Positions 1 through 7,921 of a DNA stretch of 38,270 nucleotides are shown here, piece after piece; within the stretch, counting starts at the first letter, position 1; each line of letters begins with the position of its first letter. The notes below the pieces were generated by a model, which ran no database searches, was not told where the DNA came from, and worked only from the letters and a program-made list of their open reading frames with translations. Made by a program: the position numbers and the translations under genes. The DNA comes from an uncultured Anaerolineales bacterium (GTDB lineage: Bacteria; Chloroflexota; Anaerolineae; Anaerolineales; Villigracilaceae): positions 1 through 38,270 of the forward strand of contig CAIQQN010000271.1 in assembly GCA_903873975.1 (NCBI GenBank), read 5' to 3'.

Positions 1-57
1 CTGCTATTGTAAAAACCGTTCTGATAGTCAATTACCGCATCCAAAAGGAGATTAACC

Positions 58-930
58 ATGAAAAGCAATCGTTTATCAGCAAGAGACTGGGGTGAGCGTA
101 TTGTATTAGCGGTGTTGTTTACAGCCATAGGGTCGTATTTGATGATTGTTTTCAATCCATGGGGGTCGGGACCTTTGCTGCACAACAGGGTCGAAGATTA
201 TCTAGCTAAGATCGGAACGAGCGTCATTCTCCTTGCGGCGGCTTTGCTGTTACGCAGGAGCGAGCGTTTTGAAAAGTTCTGGCAATTAATGTTTGCCTTG
301 TTTACCATGTCCGTGGTGGTCTCCCTGGACTTGATCTTTGGCATCTATCTGGTGGATTATATGGGTATAAATGGCAATTCTCCGGTCGGTTTTGCGCTCG
401 AGAAACTGAATGAATGCTTGGTGGTCGTAAGCGTGGTCATCACATTTACCCTGTTGTCAGGCGGCAGTCTGGGCTCGATCTATATTCAAAAGGGCAAGCT
501 GAAACTGGGTTTGATCATTGGACTGGTCACTTTCATTCTCGCGGCTGCCGGCTCCATTCCCATGGCGAACCTGTTCAACCCAAAAGACCTGAGCCTGGCC
601 AGGATCATCCCCTGGATCCCCTGGGTATTGATCGCTGTCCTTGCAAACGCGACATTGGAAGAGCTCTGGTTCCGGGGATTGTTTCTGCGCAAGCTGCAAC
701 CATTCTTCGGGAATTTCATATCGATTTTCCTGATCGCTATTGTATTCACCCTGGTGCATGGGTCCGTAACCTACACTGCAAGTAATGCCATCTTCCTGGC
801 CATCGTTTTCCCGCTGGCGCTGGCCTGGGGATATGTCATGCAAAAAACAGACAGCATGTGGAGCTCGATCTTGTTCCATGCCGGGATGGATATCCCAATC
901 TTCCTTGGAATTTTCTCGAATTTCTCATAG
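58..930 (+). CDS. CPBP-family intramembrane metalloprotease
   Basis: This is a 290-residue polytopic membrane protein with about eight hydrophobic segments. The CPBP (Abi/CAAX protease-like) signature is complete: a glutamate pair and arginine in EELWFR (E201, E202, R206), a histidine in FTLVHGS (H234) and a second histidine in LFHAGMD (H274). In characterised family members these residues form the intramembrane metal site; bacterial members act in protein processing or in bacteriocin self-immunity, and the substrate here cannot be read from the sequence. The start is supported by AAAAGGAG ending eight bases before the ATG. The next gene follows 39 bp downstream on the same strand and encodes an unrelated lipoprotein, so no specific partner is indicated. 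Confidence 0.9.
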   Translation: MKSNRLSARDWGERIVLAVLFTAIGSYLMIVFNPWGSGPLLHNRVEDYLAKIGTSVILLAAALLLRRSERFEKFWQLMFALFTMSVVVSLDLIFGIYLVDYMGINGNSPVGFALEKLNECLVVVSVVITFTLLSGGSLGSIYIQKGKLKLGLIIGLVTFILAAAGSIPMANLFNPKDLSLARIIPWIPWVLIAVLANATLEELWFRGLFLRKLQPFFGNFISIFLIAIVFTLVHGSVTYTASNAIFLAIVFPLALAWGYVMQKTDSMWSSILFHAGMDIPIFLGIFSNFS

Positions 931-969
931 GTAGTTCTGTGCGAGAATTCTAGGCAAAAAGAGGTCAAA

Positions 970-1791
970 ATGTACCGCATAGTATTGTTCACTGTGTTCA
1001 TACTGATTAGTATTGTGCTTTCTGCATCTTGCACTCCTAGGCAGATCAGTCCAACGCCAGAAGCGAACATGCCCAATCCGGCTTCCGTGTACTGCAAGCA
1101 GCAGGGGAACACACTGGAGATTCGCACCGCTGCCGATGGCAGCCAGAATGGTGTTTGCATCTTCCCCGATGGGAGCGAATGTGACGAATGGGCTTACTAC
1201 CGTCGGGAATGCGCCTCAGCCAGACAGATGAGCCCCACCTCCATCCCGGCGATTGATGTGGCTATACCCACGACCGTCCCGACGGAAATCCCCACGCCGA
1301 TGCCTATTGACCCCGCCGATTACCAGGGCTGGTGGACATACATACATCCTGTCTATAATTTTTCGATCATGCTCCCCGAAGATTGGATCGTGGAAGAGGT
1401 CACCAGGAATGACCCGCTGATGAACGGCCATACGCTCAACCTGCACCCCTCCTATGCTTCCGGGAATGAGAACATCCGCATGACCTTCCGCCATGTGGGA
1501 GAAGATGCTCGACTCTGGCCGACCGGTGTAGGTCAAGGCGAGTTCGTTCCACAAGGAGAGTTGGAGGTTGCGGGCCAGCCCGCACAGCGCCTGCTTCTAG
1601 TTTGCCCCAGCGGAGAGGTCACTGCGATCTGGTATCACCAGGGTGGGGGACAACCCAATATTGCGCGCGGCAATTTGGAGTTCGGGTTCATCTTCAGTGC
1701 TACATCGCTCCACTGCGAGACCGGTTACAGCCTGAGCGAAAAAGACCAACGCGTGGGCGAGATGATCATCGCTTCGCTCCAGGGGCCATAA
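970..1791 (+). CDS. Lipoprotein with DUF333-like domain and C-terminal PsbP-like region
   Basis: The protein has 273 residues. A hydrophobic signal segment ends in the lipobox LSAS-C, placing the lipidated cysteine at residue 21 and predicting anchoring outside the membrane. Residues about 32-76 match the DUF333 pattern (NPASVYC, then GVCIFPDGSECDEWAY), a cysteine-bearing module seen in putative hemolysin-type lipoproteins. A proline/threonine-rich linker follows at about 85-112. The rest (about 115-273) begins with WWTYIHPVYNFSIMLPEDW, which resembles the opening of PsbP-like domains, but I cannot name that domain firmly. An AGAGGTC stretch lies just before the ATG. Function is unknown; a surface or periplasmic binding role is inference. 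Confidence 0.8.
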   Translation: MYRIVLFTVFILISIVLSASCTPRQISPTPEANMPNPASVYCKQQGNTLEIRTAADGSQNGVCIFPDGSECDEWAYYRRECASARQMSPTSIPAIDVAIPTTVPTEIPTPMPIDPADYQGWWTYIHPVYNFSIMLPEDWIVEEVTRNDPLMNGHTLNLHPSYASGNENIRMTFRHVGEDARLWPTGVGQGEFVPQGELEVAGQPAQRLLLVCPSGEVTAIWYHQGGGQPNIARGNLEFGFIFSATSLHCETGYSLSEKDQRVGEMIIASLQGP

Positions 1792-1851
1792 ATGTACAAG
1801 CAGACCACAATGGGATACCATGTATACAGGAGATAACGCGAGCAGACAGCC

Positions 1852-1929
1852 ATGAACATCTTTCGTCAACTTCGCTGGAAAATGTCATTGAGCTACATTT
1901 TTGTGACAGTCAGCGGACTACTGGCAGCA
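1852..1929 (+). pseudogene. N-terminal remnant of a sensor histidine kinase
   Basis: An ATG opens a frame reading MNIFRQLRWKMSLSYIFV and then VSGLLAA, which looks like the cytoplasmic start and first transmembrane helix of HAMP-type sensor histidine kinases. After about 26 codons the frame runs out of phase into the start of the next gene and stops near base 2010, so nothing of a sensor, HAMP or kinase domain remains. GGAG lies some 20 bases before the ATG, too far for a good ribosome binding site. The reading is that most of a kinase gene was deleted. The resemblance covers few residues, so a short unrelated peptide cannot be excluded. Confidence 0.45.
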
Positions 1930-1960
1930 AACTTATGTGGTTGTCAAGAAAGGAATTTCT

Positions 1961-2443
1961 ATGTTTACAAGAATCAATGTCTATGGTTTGATCTTTGTTC
2001 TTACTGCTATTGCGTTTAACCTCCTGATTGTAGGCATCTTTGTTGCTTACAAGAACGGGTGGGCTAAACCATTCAAAGTTATTGTTAATCTTTGGTTGCT
2101 TTTAACAATCCCTTTCGCAGTAGTTTTTATCCGCTACTTGACCGAAGGAAAGAGACCAGGGATCATGGTTTCTTTCGGTCTCGTTTTTCTTTACATCCTT
2201 GTAGAGTTTCTTTTGGATAAAGTATTAATGTTCGATTTCAGGCGGAAGTGGATCACGCACGCTCCTTATATCGTATTGGAATATATCGCTTTATATTGTT
2301 TGATCCATATTGCCTTTGATATCGACCGAACATGGGGGTATCTCGTTTCGATCTCCTTCTGGATACTCCTGGCCAGTCTGATCTATTTGTACTGGGATCA
2401 GATAAAGATAAGGATAAAGAAAAAAATAATAATACCCTTGTAA
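1961..2443 (+). CDS. Small five-helix membrane protein, paralogue 1 of 3
   Basis: The ORF track begins at 1937, but I prefer the ATG at 1961 because AAGAAAGGA lies at ideal distance before it. The 160-residue product has about five transmembrane segments, with few charged residues between them. It carries the pattern LVEFLLDKVLMFDFR between helices 3 and 4, shared with the genes at 2467 and 6081 (VE..LD..L..DFR), so the three are paralogues. I do not recognise a named family. The conserved acidic, aspartate and arginine residues at the membrane border suggest a conserved interaction site, but this is inference. It is followed 23 bp later by paralogue 2, probably in the same transcript. Confidence 0.78.
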   Translation: MFTRINVYGLIFVLTAIAFNLLIVGIFVAYKNGWAKPFKVIVNLWLLLTIPFAVVFIRYLTEGKRPGIMVSFGLVFLYILVEFLLDKVLMFDFRRKWITHAPYIVLEYIALYCLIHIAFDIDRTWGYLVSISFWILLASLIYLYWDQIKIRIKKKIIIPL

Positions 2444-2466
2444 ATGAAGTTGAAAGGAGATACCAA

Positions 2467-2907
2467 ATGCTGGAAAAAACGAATCTACTGGGTGCCATCG
2501 TAACCGTTGCATTCTATATTTCGGCTATACTTGTTTTCATTTTCAGGCTTCTAGGAAAGCCTCAGTACGGACATTGGATTGGCTATTTCGAATTACTCCT
2601 GGCAATCCCAATGATATTTCTACTCTTGAAAGCCCCACAACTGGAACGACCCGTGCTGTACTACATCCAGATTTGTTGTATGCTGGCATGGTTAATCGTG
2701 GAAGCATTGCTGGATTACATTCTAAAGGTTGACTTCCGCAATGTAAGATGGATGGTGATCGGCTATGTCGTATTGTTTTTCGCAGGTACCGGAGGGATGC
2801 TGGGAGTGGCGTCAAATACCGGACGCGGGTGGAGCATTCCAGCAATCATCCTGTTCTTAATCATGGCCGTATTGACATTTGTACAGCGCGCCATTACAGG
2901 CATGTAG
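2467..2907 (+). CDS. Small five-helix membrane protein, paralogue 2 of 3
   Basis: The longer ORF from 2332 overlaps the previous gene by over 100 bases. The ATG at 2467 is the better start, with AAAGGAGA just upstream and a gap of 23 bp after paralogue 1. The product has 146 residues and about five hydrophobic helices. The signature reads IVEALLDYILKVDFR followed shortly by W, closely matching the genes at 1961 and 6081. Nothing catalytic is visible. Tandem placement with paralogue 1 suggests local duplication. Function unknown. Confidence 0.8.
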   Translation: MLEKTNLLGAIVTVAFYISAILVFIFRLLGKPQYGHWIGYFELLLAIPMIFLLLKAPQLERPVLYYIQICCMLAWLIVEALLDYILKVDFRNVRWMVIGYVVLFFAGTGGMLGVASNTGRGWSIPAIILFLIMAVLTFVQRAITGM

Positions 2908-2973
2908 TGTAGCCAGAATTGGCATGCGAAGTAATTCGCCGAAAGCCTTTAGAAAAACGTTGTTGCTCATGCC

Positions 2974-2988
2974 GCCGTCCTCGACGGC
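2974..2988 (+). other. Short GC-rich hairpin before the amidohydrolase
   Basis: GCCGTC, a three-base loop CTC and GACGGC form a perfect 6-bp stem in the 169-bp gap between paralogue 2 and the amidohydrolase. No T-run follows, so it is not a standard intrinsic terminator. It may be a structured leader element or chance. Confidence 0.3.
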
Positions 2989-3076
2989 GAGGACACCGCC
3001 GAAAGTATAATTTTGTATGAATAATTTCGACTGACCACCTACCAATAGTTGGAATGTAAAAAGGAGATAAGTCAAC

Positions 3077-4402
3077 ATGTCAACCTTTCAACTAAAACTA
3101 GATGCCATCACTGATGTGACAATTATTGATGTAGAGAATGGAATCGCAGTTCCCGGTCAGACAGTAATTGTTGTGGGCGAGCGGATCGATAAGATCGGCG
3201 CCCAGGGAAAGGTTTACATCCCGGAAGGTGCCGAGATCATCAATGGCCACGGGTATTACTTGATCCCAGGTCTTACTGACGCACATGTACACTATTTCGA
3301 CGCGCCTGTATTCGGGCGCTTGATGATCGCAAATGGAGTCCTGCTCGTTCGAGATGTGGGAATGCCAAACGATTTCATTCTTCCACTCCGGGATGAATTG
3401 AACCAAGGTGAAACGCTGGGACCGGAATTGATCACCACGGGCGCGATCCTGGACGGATATCCACCCATAATTCCATCCATCTCGTTGGGCATCAAAACAC
3501 CGGAGGAAGGCCGGGCCGCGGTCCGCAAACAAGCAGAAGCTGGCGTGGACATGATCAAGGTTTACAGCCGCCTTGATAAAGATGTGTTTTTTGCAATCTT
3601 GGATTAAGCCCAGAAATATGGTCTCAAGGTGGTCGCACATCTCCCGGAGTCTGTCTACCTCGAAGATGCGGCGGCAGCCGGCCTTGCAAGCAGTGAGCAT
3701 TTCAATGGCTTCGAGAAAGTCATCGCCAAGCTGCTGGGGGAGCCCGTCAATCTGACTTTTAAAGGGCAGGCATCGGATGCAGGCTATTTTCAACGCCTTG
3801 GAGAAGTCAACCCGGAAGACTTGCAAGATGAATACCAGCGGATTCGTTCGAGTGGCATGACCATCTGTCCAACCGTTGTCACGTTTAAAACCCTCGTAGA
3901 CATCAAGCCACTCTTTACTAGAGACTTCCCGCACAGTGAATACATCTCACAAAGTGTTATGGATCTTTGGACATCGCTGTGGACCCAACAGAGCGACCTG
4001 CCGGATTTTATCTGGAAGAACTGGGTACAAATGGTTGTAGGCCTGAACAAAGCTGAAGTTCCGCTGATGGTGGGTACTGATCTGATGCTGCCTGGTATCC
4101 TCCCTGGCTTTTCTGTTCATGATGAGATGGCGATCTGGCAGGAAGCTGGCATCCCGCCTGCGGATGTGCTGCGCAGTGCTACAATCGTGCCGGCGCAGGT
4201 CATGGGTCTGGGGGACCTCCTCGGCAGCATTAGCGAGGGAAAAACAGCCTCCATGGTTCTCGTCCGGGGTAATCCGCTGGAAGACATCAGGAACACACAA
4301 CAGATCGAGAGCGTCTTCCTGCGCGGACAATACTTCAGCCGAAAAGACCTGGACCGGTTACTCATTGAAGCAAAGGATTTGGCCCAGAATTCAACTCCCT
4401 GA
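3077..4402 (+). pseudogene. Metal-dependent amidohydrolase interrupted by an in-frame TAA
   Basis: Two ORFs (3077-3607 and 3629-4402) lie in the same frame, separated only by a TAA at 3605-3607, codon 177. Joined, they give a full-length 441-codon amidohydrolase of the imidazolonepropionase/prolidase-like type. The metal ligands are spread across both halves: HVH at H70 and H72, a lysine in DMIKVYSRL that fits the carbamylated lysine, histidines in VVAHLPES and SSEHFNG after the stop, and an aspartate in VGTDLM. The sequence around the stop reads FFAILD-stop-AQKYGLKV; a GAA codon there would restore a natural LDEAQKYG, so one G-to-T change explains it. The start has AAAAAGGAGA upstream. Either a recent pseudogene, an assembly error, or readthrough; the rest of the frame is clean, so the event is recent or false. 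Confidence 0.85.
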
Positions 4403-4811
4403 ACATGTCATTGTAAGCTGATTGTTCTAACAGCCGCGATGATTGGATTGATTTACAGGGTACTGCGTAAATAAATGAACCAAAATCCTGCTATTTCCGG
4501 GCATTTTGATAAAGGAATGTTCATCGATTTATGCAAGAAACTGTAGGGTCTCACCAGGAATGATAACCACAGGCTTTCAAAGCATTACGAACCCCACCCG
4601 AGGAGGATGTCAAAAATGAATAAATGGTTTATCCTAGATATACTATTTCAGCCATAAAACTCTACCGGGAAAGATCATTTACACCTTTGAATCAACGTTT
4701 AAAACCCATTTAGCTAAACTTGTTCCGGAAGTCGACCCTGGCAACGGATATTTGACAGGATCAAAGCTGTAGGTCGCGTGTGAAACGTGAATATTGGAGC
4801 TATAAAACAAT
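4403..4811. other. Non-coding gap with possible decayed coding remnants
   Basis: No intact gene fits here. A strong Shine-Dalgarno (GAGGAGGA) sits eight bases before an ATG at 4617, but that frame ends after 13 codons. A +1 shift reads YTISAIKLYRERSF, and another frame further on reads IIYTFESTFKTHLAKLV to a stop at about 4771. Three short open stretches in different frames behind a good ribosome binding site suggest a frameshifted small gene. I cannot recognise the family, and chance is possible. Confidence 0.35.
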
Positions 4812-5747
4812 ATGGGAAGAAGCTTGAAACCAATCATGCGCAACTACCAGGATGAAAACGACTTCTGGCACATCCGTAACTTCCTGCAGGAATTGCTGGT
4901 GCTCAACGGCTTGCGTGAAAAGAGTTGGCATGTGGCCCGCCTCGATTACTGGCGCTGGCACGGTCTCGAAAACTGCCATTCCAACGATCCTTTGGAGCAA
5001 GTCACTTTCCTGTGGGAGACACCAGATGGAAAGATCGCAGCCGTGTTGAATCCGGAGGAGTTCGGCCAGGTATTCCTGCAAATTCATCCTGCTTTCAAGA
5101 CAGAGAAGCTGGAAGAGGAGATGATCGCCTCCGCTGAGAAATACCTGGCTGTTACGCATGCCGATAAACAAGAAATTTCCATCTGGGTTGATTCTAAAGA
5201 CACCTTGCGTCTCGACCTGCTTCAAGGGCGTGGCTACATCAAAGGTAGATGGACCGAAAGGCAATGGCGACGGGACCTGGACATGCCCATCCCGGAAGTC
5301 CCGGTTGTGGCTGGTTACACCATCCGCTCGCTGGGAGACGAGCGCGAACTGCCGGCCCGTTCCTGGGCTTCCTGGCGCGGCTTCCATCCAGGCGAGCCGG
5401 ATGAGAAATACCAGGGCTGGGAGTGGTATCGCAACATCCAGCGCTGTCCGCTCTACCGCCGGGACCTGGATATGGTCGCCGCGATCGGAGATGTGATTGC
5501 CGCCTGCGCCACCATCTGGTACGACGACACCACCCGCACAGCCTATATCGAGCCGGTCGTCACCGTTCCCGAACACCAGCGCCGTGGGCTGGCACGCGCA
5601 GCCATCACCGAGGGCTTGCGTCGCCTGCAGCGGATGGGAGCGAGGCAGGTCTTTGTCGGTGGCCTCGAACCAGGGACGGATGCGCTGTACTCATCGGTGC
5701 TCTCACCCGCTTATGATTGTTTGGAACAGTGGATAAAGGAGTGGTGA
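4812..5747 (+). CDS. GNAT-family N-acetyltransferase, two-domain size
   Basis: The protein has 311 residues, about twice a single GNAT domain. The C-terminal half carries the acetyl-CoA binding motif A as VPEHQRRGLARAAITEG (QRRGLA), after the strand TAYIEPVVTV, and ends in a typical VFVGGLEPGTDALYSSV segment. The N-terminal half (about 1-150) has GNAT-like strand order, including an AAVLNPEEFGQVFLQIHP region, but no clear acetyl-CoA motif, so it looks like a degenerate first domain. The start at 4812 has only a distant GGAG; an alternative ATG at 4836 would remove eight residues. The substrate cannot be deduced. Confidence 0.82.
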   Translation: MGRSLKPIMRNYQDENDFWHIRNFLQELLVLNGLREKSWHVARLDYWRWHGLENCHSNDPLEQVTFLWETPDGKIAAVLNPEEFGQVFLQIHPAFKTEKLEEEMIASAEKYLAVTHADKQEISIWVDSKDTLRLDLLQGRGYIKGRWTERQWRRDLDMPIPEVPVVAGYTIRSLGDERELPARSWASWRGFHPGEPDEKYQGWEWYRNIQRCPLYRRDLDMVAAIGDVIAACATIWYDDTTRTAYIEPVVTVPEHQRRGLARAAITEGLRRLQRMGARQVFVGGLEPGTDALYSSVLSPAYDCLEQWIKEW

Positions 5748-5781
5748 ATCCCTTTGTGATGATGCACCACAGGTGGGCTGA

Positions 5782-6081
5782 GTGGACACTGCCAAAGGAA
5801 TCTTCCACAACCAGACCTACACCCACCAGCAAATATTGTATATCATCAGCGGGCTGGGACTGACCGATATATTCTTCGACAATGCCAGCGATTTGAGTGA
5901 TGACCTTAAAAATCCCGAAACTGTCATATACTTAACCAATGGCATGGAACTGTACCTGAAACGCATTGAGGGGTTGCCGGGGGAAGCTACCTTGTGCGAA
6001 CGCGGCCTGGAGTTGCGCCAGCGCCTCGAACAGATTGGTTTCCACAGTGCAACCACACTGCTTGCCATAGGAAAAAAATAA
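5782..6081 (+). CDS. 99-residue ORF, probably a C-terminal fragment of a larger enzyme
   Basis: An in-frame TGA immediately precedes the GTG at 5782, and there is no good ribosome binding site. The product opens abruptly with MDTAKGIFHNQTYTHQQI and ends with GFHSATTLLAIGKK. The closing strand and the ELRQRLEQIGFHSA segment resemble the end of class I SAM-dependent methyltransferases, without the SAM-binding N-terminal half. I read it as a truncated methyltransferase remnant, but this rests on pattern memory. Its stop codon overlaps the ATG of the next gene (TAATG), so translation of the fragment may still couple to that gene. Confidence 0.5.
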   Translation: MDTAKGIFHNQTYTHQQILYIISGLGLTDIFFDNASDLSDDLKNPETVIYLTNGMELYLKRIEGLPGEATLCERGLELRQRLEQIGFHSATTLLAIGKK

Positions 6082-6536
6082 TGAACGCGATTGGAACTGC
6101 CCATATCATTGATCTCTCCGTCTTCGTGATCGCCAACCTGACCAACCTGCTGCTGGCGGTTATGTTCGTGTTTCGGGCGTGCCGCAGGCCAAAGGTCGGG
6201 AGTGCCTTCGGTTGGGGCGCGGTGGTGCTGGGAATTCCACTTCTCGTCGCCGCCGTACTGAACGCGTTGGGAGGACGTCCGTGGTGGACATTCGTCCTGC
6301 CGGGATTGCTGGTACTGTACGACGCGGTCGAGTTCGTACTGGATTATGTCCTCAAATTTGACTTCCGTCATTCCCGCTGGCTTGGACCCTATCTGGGCCT
6401 GTACTACCTGGCCCTGATGGGTATGATCGGATACACCTTCCTGGTGGGCAAGCCGTTCGGCTTCGTCACTTTGGTTACATATTTCATCAACCTGGCCGCT
6501 ACAGCATTTTCCTATGCTCGCGTGCAACATGGATAA
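6081..6536 (+). CDS. Small five-helix membrane protein, paralogue 3 of 3
   Basis: The ORF track starts at 5994, but that start lies inside the preceding ORF. The ATG at 6081 overlaps its stop by one base and gives a 151-residue protein whose first helix begins sensibly (IIDLSVFVIANLTNLL). It has about five helices and the signature AVEFVLDYVLKFDFR followed by W. This is the same pattern as in the genes at 1961 and 2467, and its closest match is with paralogue 2 (LLDYILKVDFR). Nine bases separate it from the flavin reductase downstream, suggesting co-transcription. Function unknown. Confidence 0.75.
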   Translation: MNAIGTAHIIDLSVFVIANLTNLLLAVMFVFRACRRPKVGSAFGWGAVVLGIPLLVAAVLNALGGRPWWTFVLPGLLVLYDAVEFVLDYVLKFDFRHSRWLGPYLGLYYLALMGMIGYTFLVGKPFGFVTLVTYFINLAATAFSYARVQHG

Positions 6537-6545
6537 GGAGAAACC

Positions 6546-7106
6546 ATGACCAAGAACATCCTCATTTTGAAAGGCAGCCCGCGCGAAAAAGGCAACAGTG
6601 CCATCCTCGCCGAGCGGGTTGCGACCGGCGCGAAAGAAGCCGGCGCTCAGGTCGAAAGTATCTACCTGCACGGGCTGGACATCCGTCCCTGCGACGGCTG
6701 CGATCTGTGCGACGCCGGCGAATGCATCATCGAAGATGACATGCAGCCGCTCTACCCCAAATTGGCCGCCGCGGATGCCATCCTCCTGGCCTCGCCGATC
6801 TACTGGTTCACTTTCAGCGCCCAGCTCAAGCTCTGCATCGACCGCTGGTACGGCTTCCAGGGTCACAAATGGAAGGAAGTAAGCCACAAACAGTATGGTG
6901 TGATCCTCACCTACGGCGATACCGACCTTTACACCTCCGGCGCCATTAACGCCATCCACACCTTCGAAACCATGTGCCGCTTCCTGGAAAGTAGGATCGT
7001 CGGCATTGTCCACGGCTCGCTGAACGATGTGGGCGACGCTGAAAAGCACCCCGAATTACTGCAGCAGGCCTTCGACCTCGGCAAACTCCTGGCCTCTGAA
7101 AAGTAA
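6546..7106 (+). CDS. NAD(P)H-dependent FMN reductase, flavodoxin-like
   Basis: The protein has 186 residues. The N-terminal phosphate-binding loop for FMN reads ILKGSPREKGNSAILA, typical of the NADPH-dependent FMN reductase / iron-sulfur flavoprotein family. A CDGCDLCDAGEC cysteine cluster follows at about residues 56-68, a spacing seen in iron-sulfur flavoprotein relatives; whether it binds a cluster here is not certain. SPIYWFTFSAQLK is the conserved segment near the flavin ring. The start has ATAAGGAGAAACC upstream. Predicted to be cytoplasmic and to reduce a quinone, flavin or similar acceptor. It follows paralogue 3 closely and may share its transcript. Confidence 0.88.
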   Translation: MTKNILILKGSPREKGNSAILAERVATGAKEAGAQVESIYLHGLDIRPCDGCDLCDAGECIIEDDMQPLYPKLAAADAILLASPIYWFTFSAQLKLCIDRWYGFQGHKWKEVSHKQYGVILTYGDTDLYTSGAINAIHTFETMCRFLESRIVGIVHGSLNDVGDAEKHPELLQQAFDLGKLLASEK

Positions 7107-7268
7107 ATCGGTTTCTTGAAATTCCTGGAACTGTGCCAGAAGGGAATGGATACACTGGAGACAGGCTTAAACATGAAAGCCTTCCACCGGGTCATCCTGA
7201 CCAACGGCTCGCTGCCGCTAACGATCCTGGAGAAGCTGGTAGACTCGTTCACTGGAGGCACGGCGTGA
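7107..7268 (+). pseudogene. C-terminal remnant of a DUF885-like protein
   Basis: Directly after the flavin reductase stop, one frame reads IGFLKFLELCQKGMDTLE and then MKAFHRVILTNGSLPLTILE followed by KLVDSF, ending at a TGA at 7266-7268. This matches my memory of the last 50 or so residues of DUF885 proteins (roughly: G..KIL.LR..A...LG..FDL..FH..+L..G..PL..LE..VD). The roughly 500 upstream residues of such a protein are missing, so the join with the reductase gene looks like a deletion junction. An ATG at 7146 could still permit a 40-residue peptide. The terminal TGA overlaps the GTG start of the next gene (GTGA). Confidence 0.6.
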
Positions 7269-7783
7269 CCATTCCCACCCTCGGGACCTCTCACTTGATC
7301 CTGCGCCCCTGGACACTGGAAGACGCTGATTCATTATTTCTTATCCTTCAGGAGCCTGATATCCTGAAATATTATCCCCCCACGGCATTCACGCTGGAAA
7401 AAACACAACGCTACATCGAACACCAGCTCAAACACTGGCAGGAGCGCGGCTACGGCCACTGGGCTGTGGTGACCCAAGCCGGCGGTCATGTCGTTGGGTG
7501 GAACGGTCTGGAATACTTGCCCGAACTGGACGAGGTGGAAGTTGCCTACCTGTTAAGCCAGCGTGTTCGTGGACACGGGTTCGCCACCCAGGCCGCCTGT
7601 GCTGCCGTCCGCTTTGGGTTTGAAAAAGCCGGGTTGAAGAAGATCATCGGGCTGGTGCACCCGGAGAACATCCCTTCCATCCATGTACTGGAAAAATGCG
7701 GGCTGGTTTTCATCGACCGGCTTACCTTGTGGGGATTGAAGATACGCCGGTACCAGATCGAATCCCGCCGCCAGGACAAGTGA
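7265..7783 (+). CDS. GNAT acetyltransferase, RimJ/RimL-like
   Basis: The ORF track begins at 7133, but that part overlaps the DUF885-like remnant. The GTG at 7265 has GGAGG seven bases upstream and begins MTIPTLGTSHLILRPWTLED, the canonical opening of the RimJ/RimL-type GNAT family. The product has 172 residues. The acetyl-CoA loop reads SQRVRGHGFATQA (RVRGHG), and GLVHPENIPSIHVLEKCG is the typical last conserved block of the family. Family members acetylate N-terminal amines of ribosomal proteins or small amines; the substrate here is unknown. The start codon overlaps the stop of the upstream remnant. Confidence 0.88.
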   Translation: MTIPTLGTSHLILRPWTLEDADSLFLILQEPDILKYYPPTAFTLEKTQRYIEHQLKHWQERGYGHWAVVTQAGGHVVGWNGLEYLPELDEVEVAYLLSQRVRGHGFATQAACAAVRFGFEKAGLKKIIGLVHPENIPSIHVLEKCGLVFIDRLTLWGLKIRRYQIESRRQDK

Positions 7784-7847
7784 TTTTCCCCGCTTTTATC
7801 CCGAAAATCTCGGCACGGAGTTGTTAAAGTCGTGACTTCTTGCTTTG

Positions 7848-7921
7848 TGTCATTGCGACATCATCCCGGAGCTCTTCCGGGATATCATCCCGATGTTCTC
7901 TCGGGAAGCAATCTCCTCATT
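7848..7921. repeat. Interspersed palindromic repeat, TCATTGCGA...GAAGCAATCTC type
   Basis: The element begins TGTCATTGCGA and ends GAAGCAATCTCCTCATT, a pattern common in dispersed palindromic repeats of several bacterial groups. Inside are two stems: ATCCCGGA/TCCGGGAT (7863-7870 with 7876-7883) and TCCCGA/TCGGGA (7888-7893 with 7901-7906). A second, shorter copy lies at 24539-24594. Confidence 0.65.

Noticed and set aside
3098-3934. 278-aa ORF on the - strand opposite the amidohydrolase
   Set aside because: The + strand has the complete set of amidohydrolase ligands; the antisense frame shows none.
5817-7049. 410-aa ORF on the - strand
   Set aside because: It lies antisense to several well-supported + strand genes, and its translation shows no domain.
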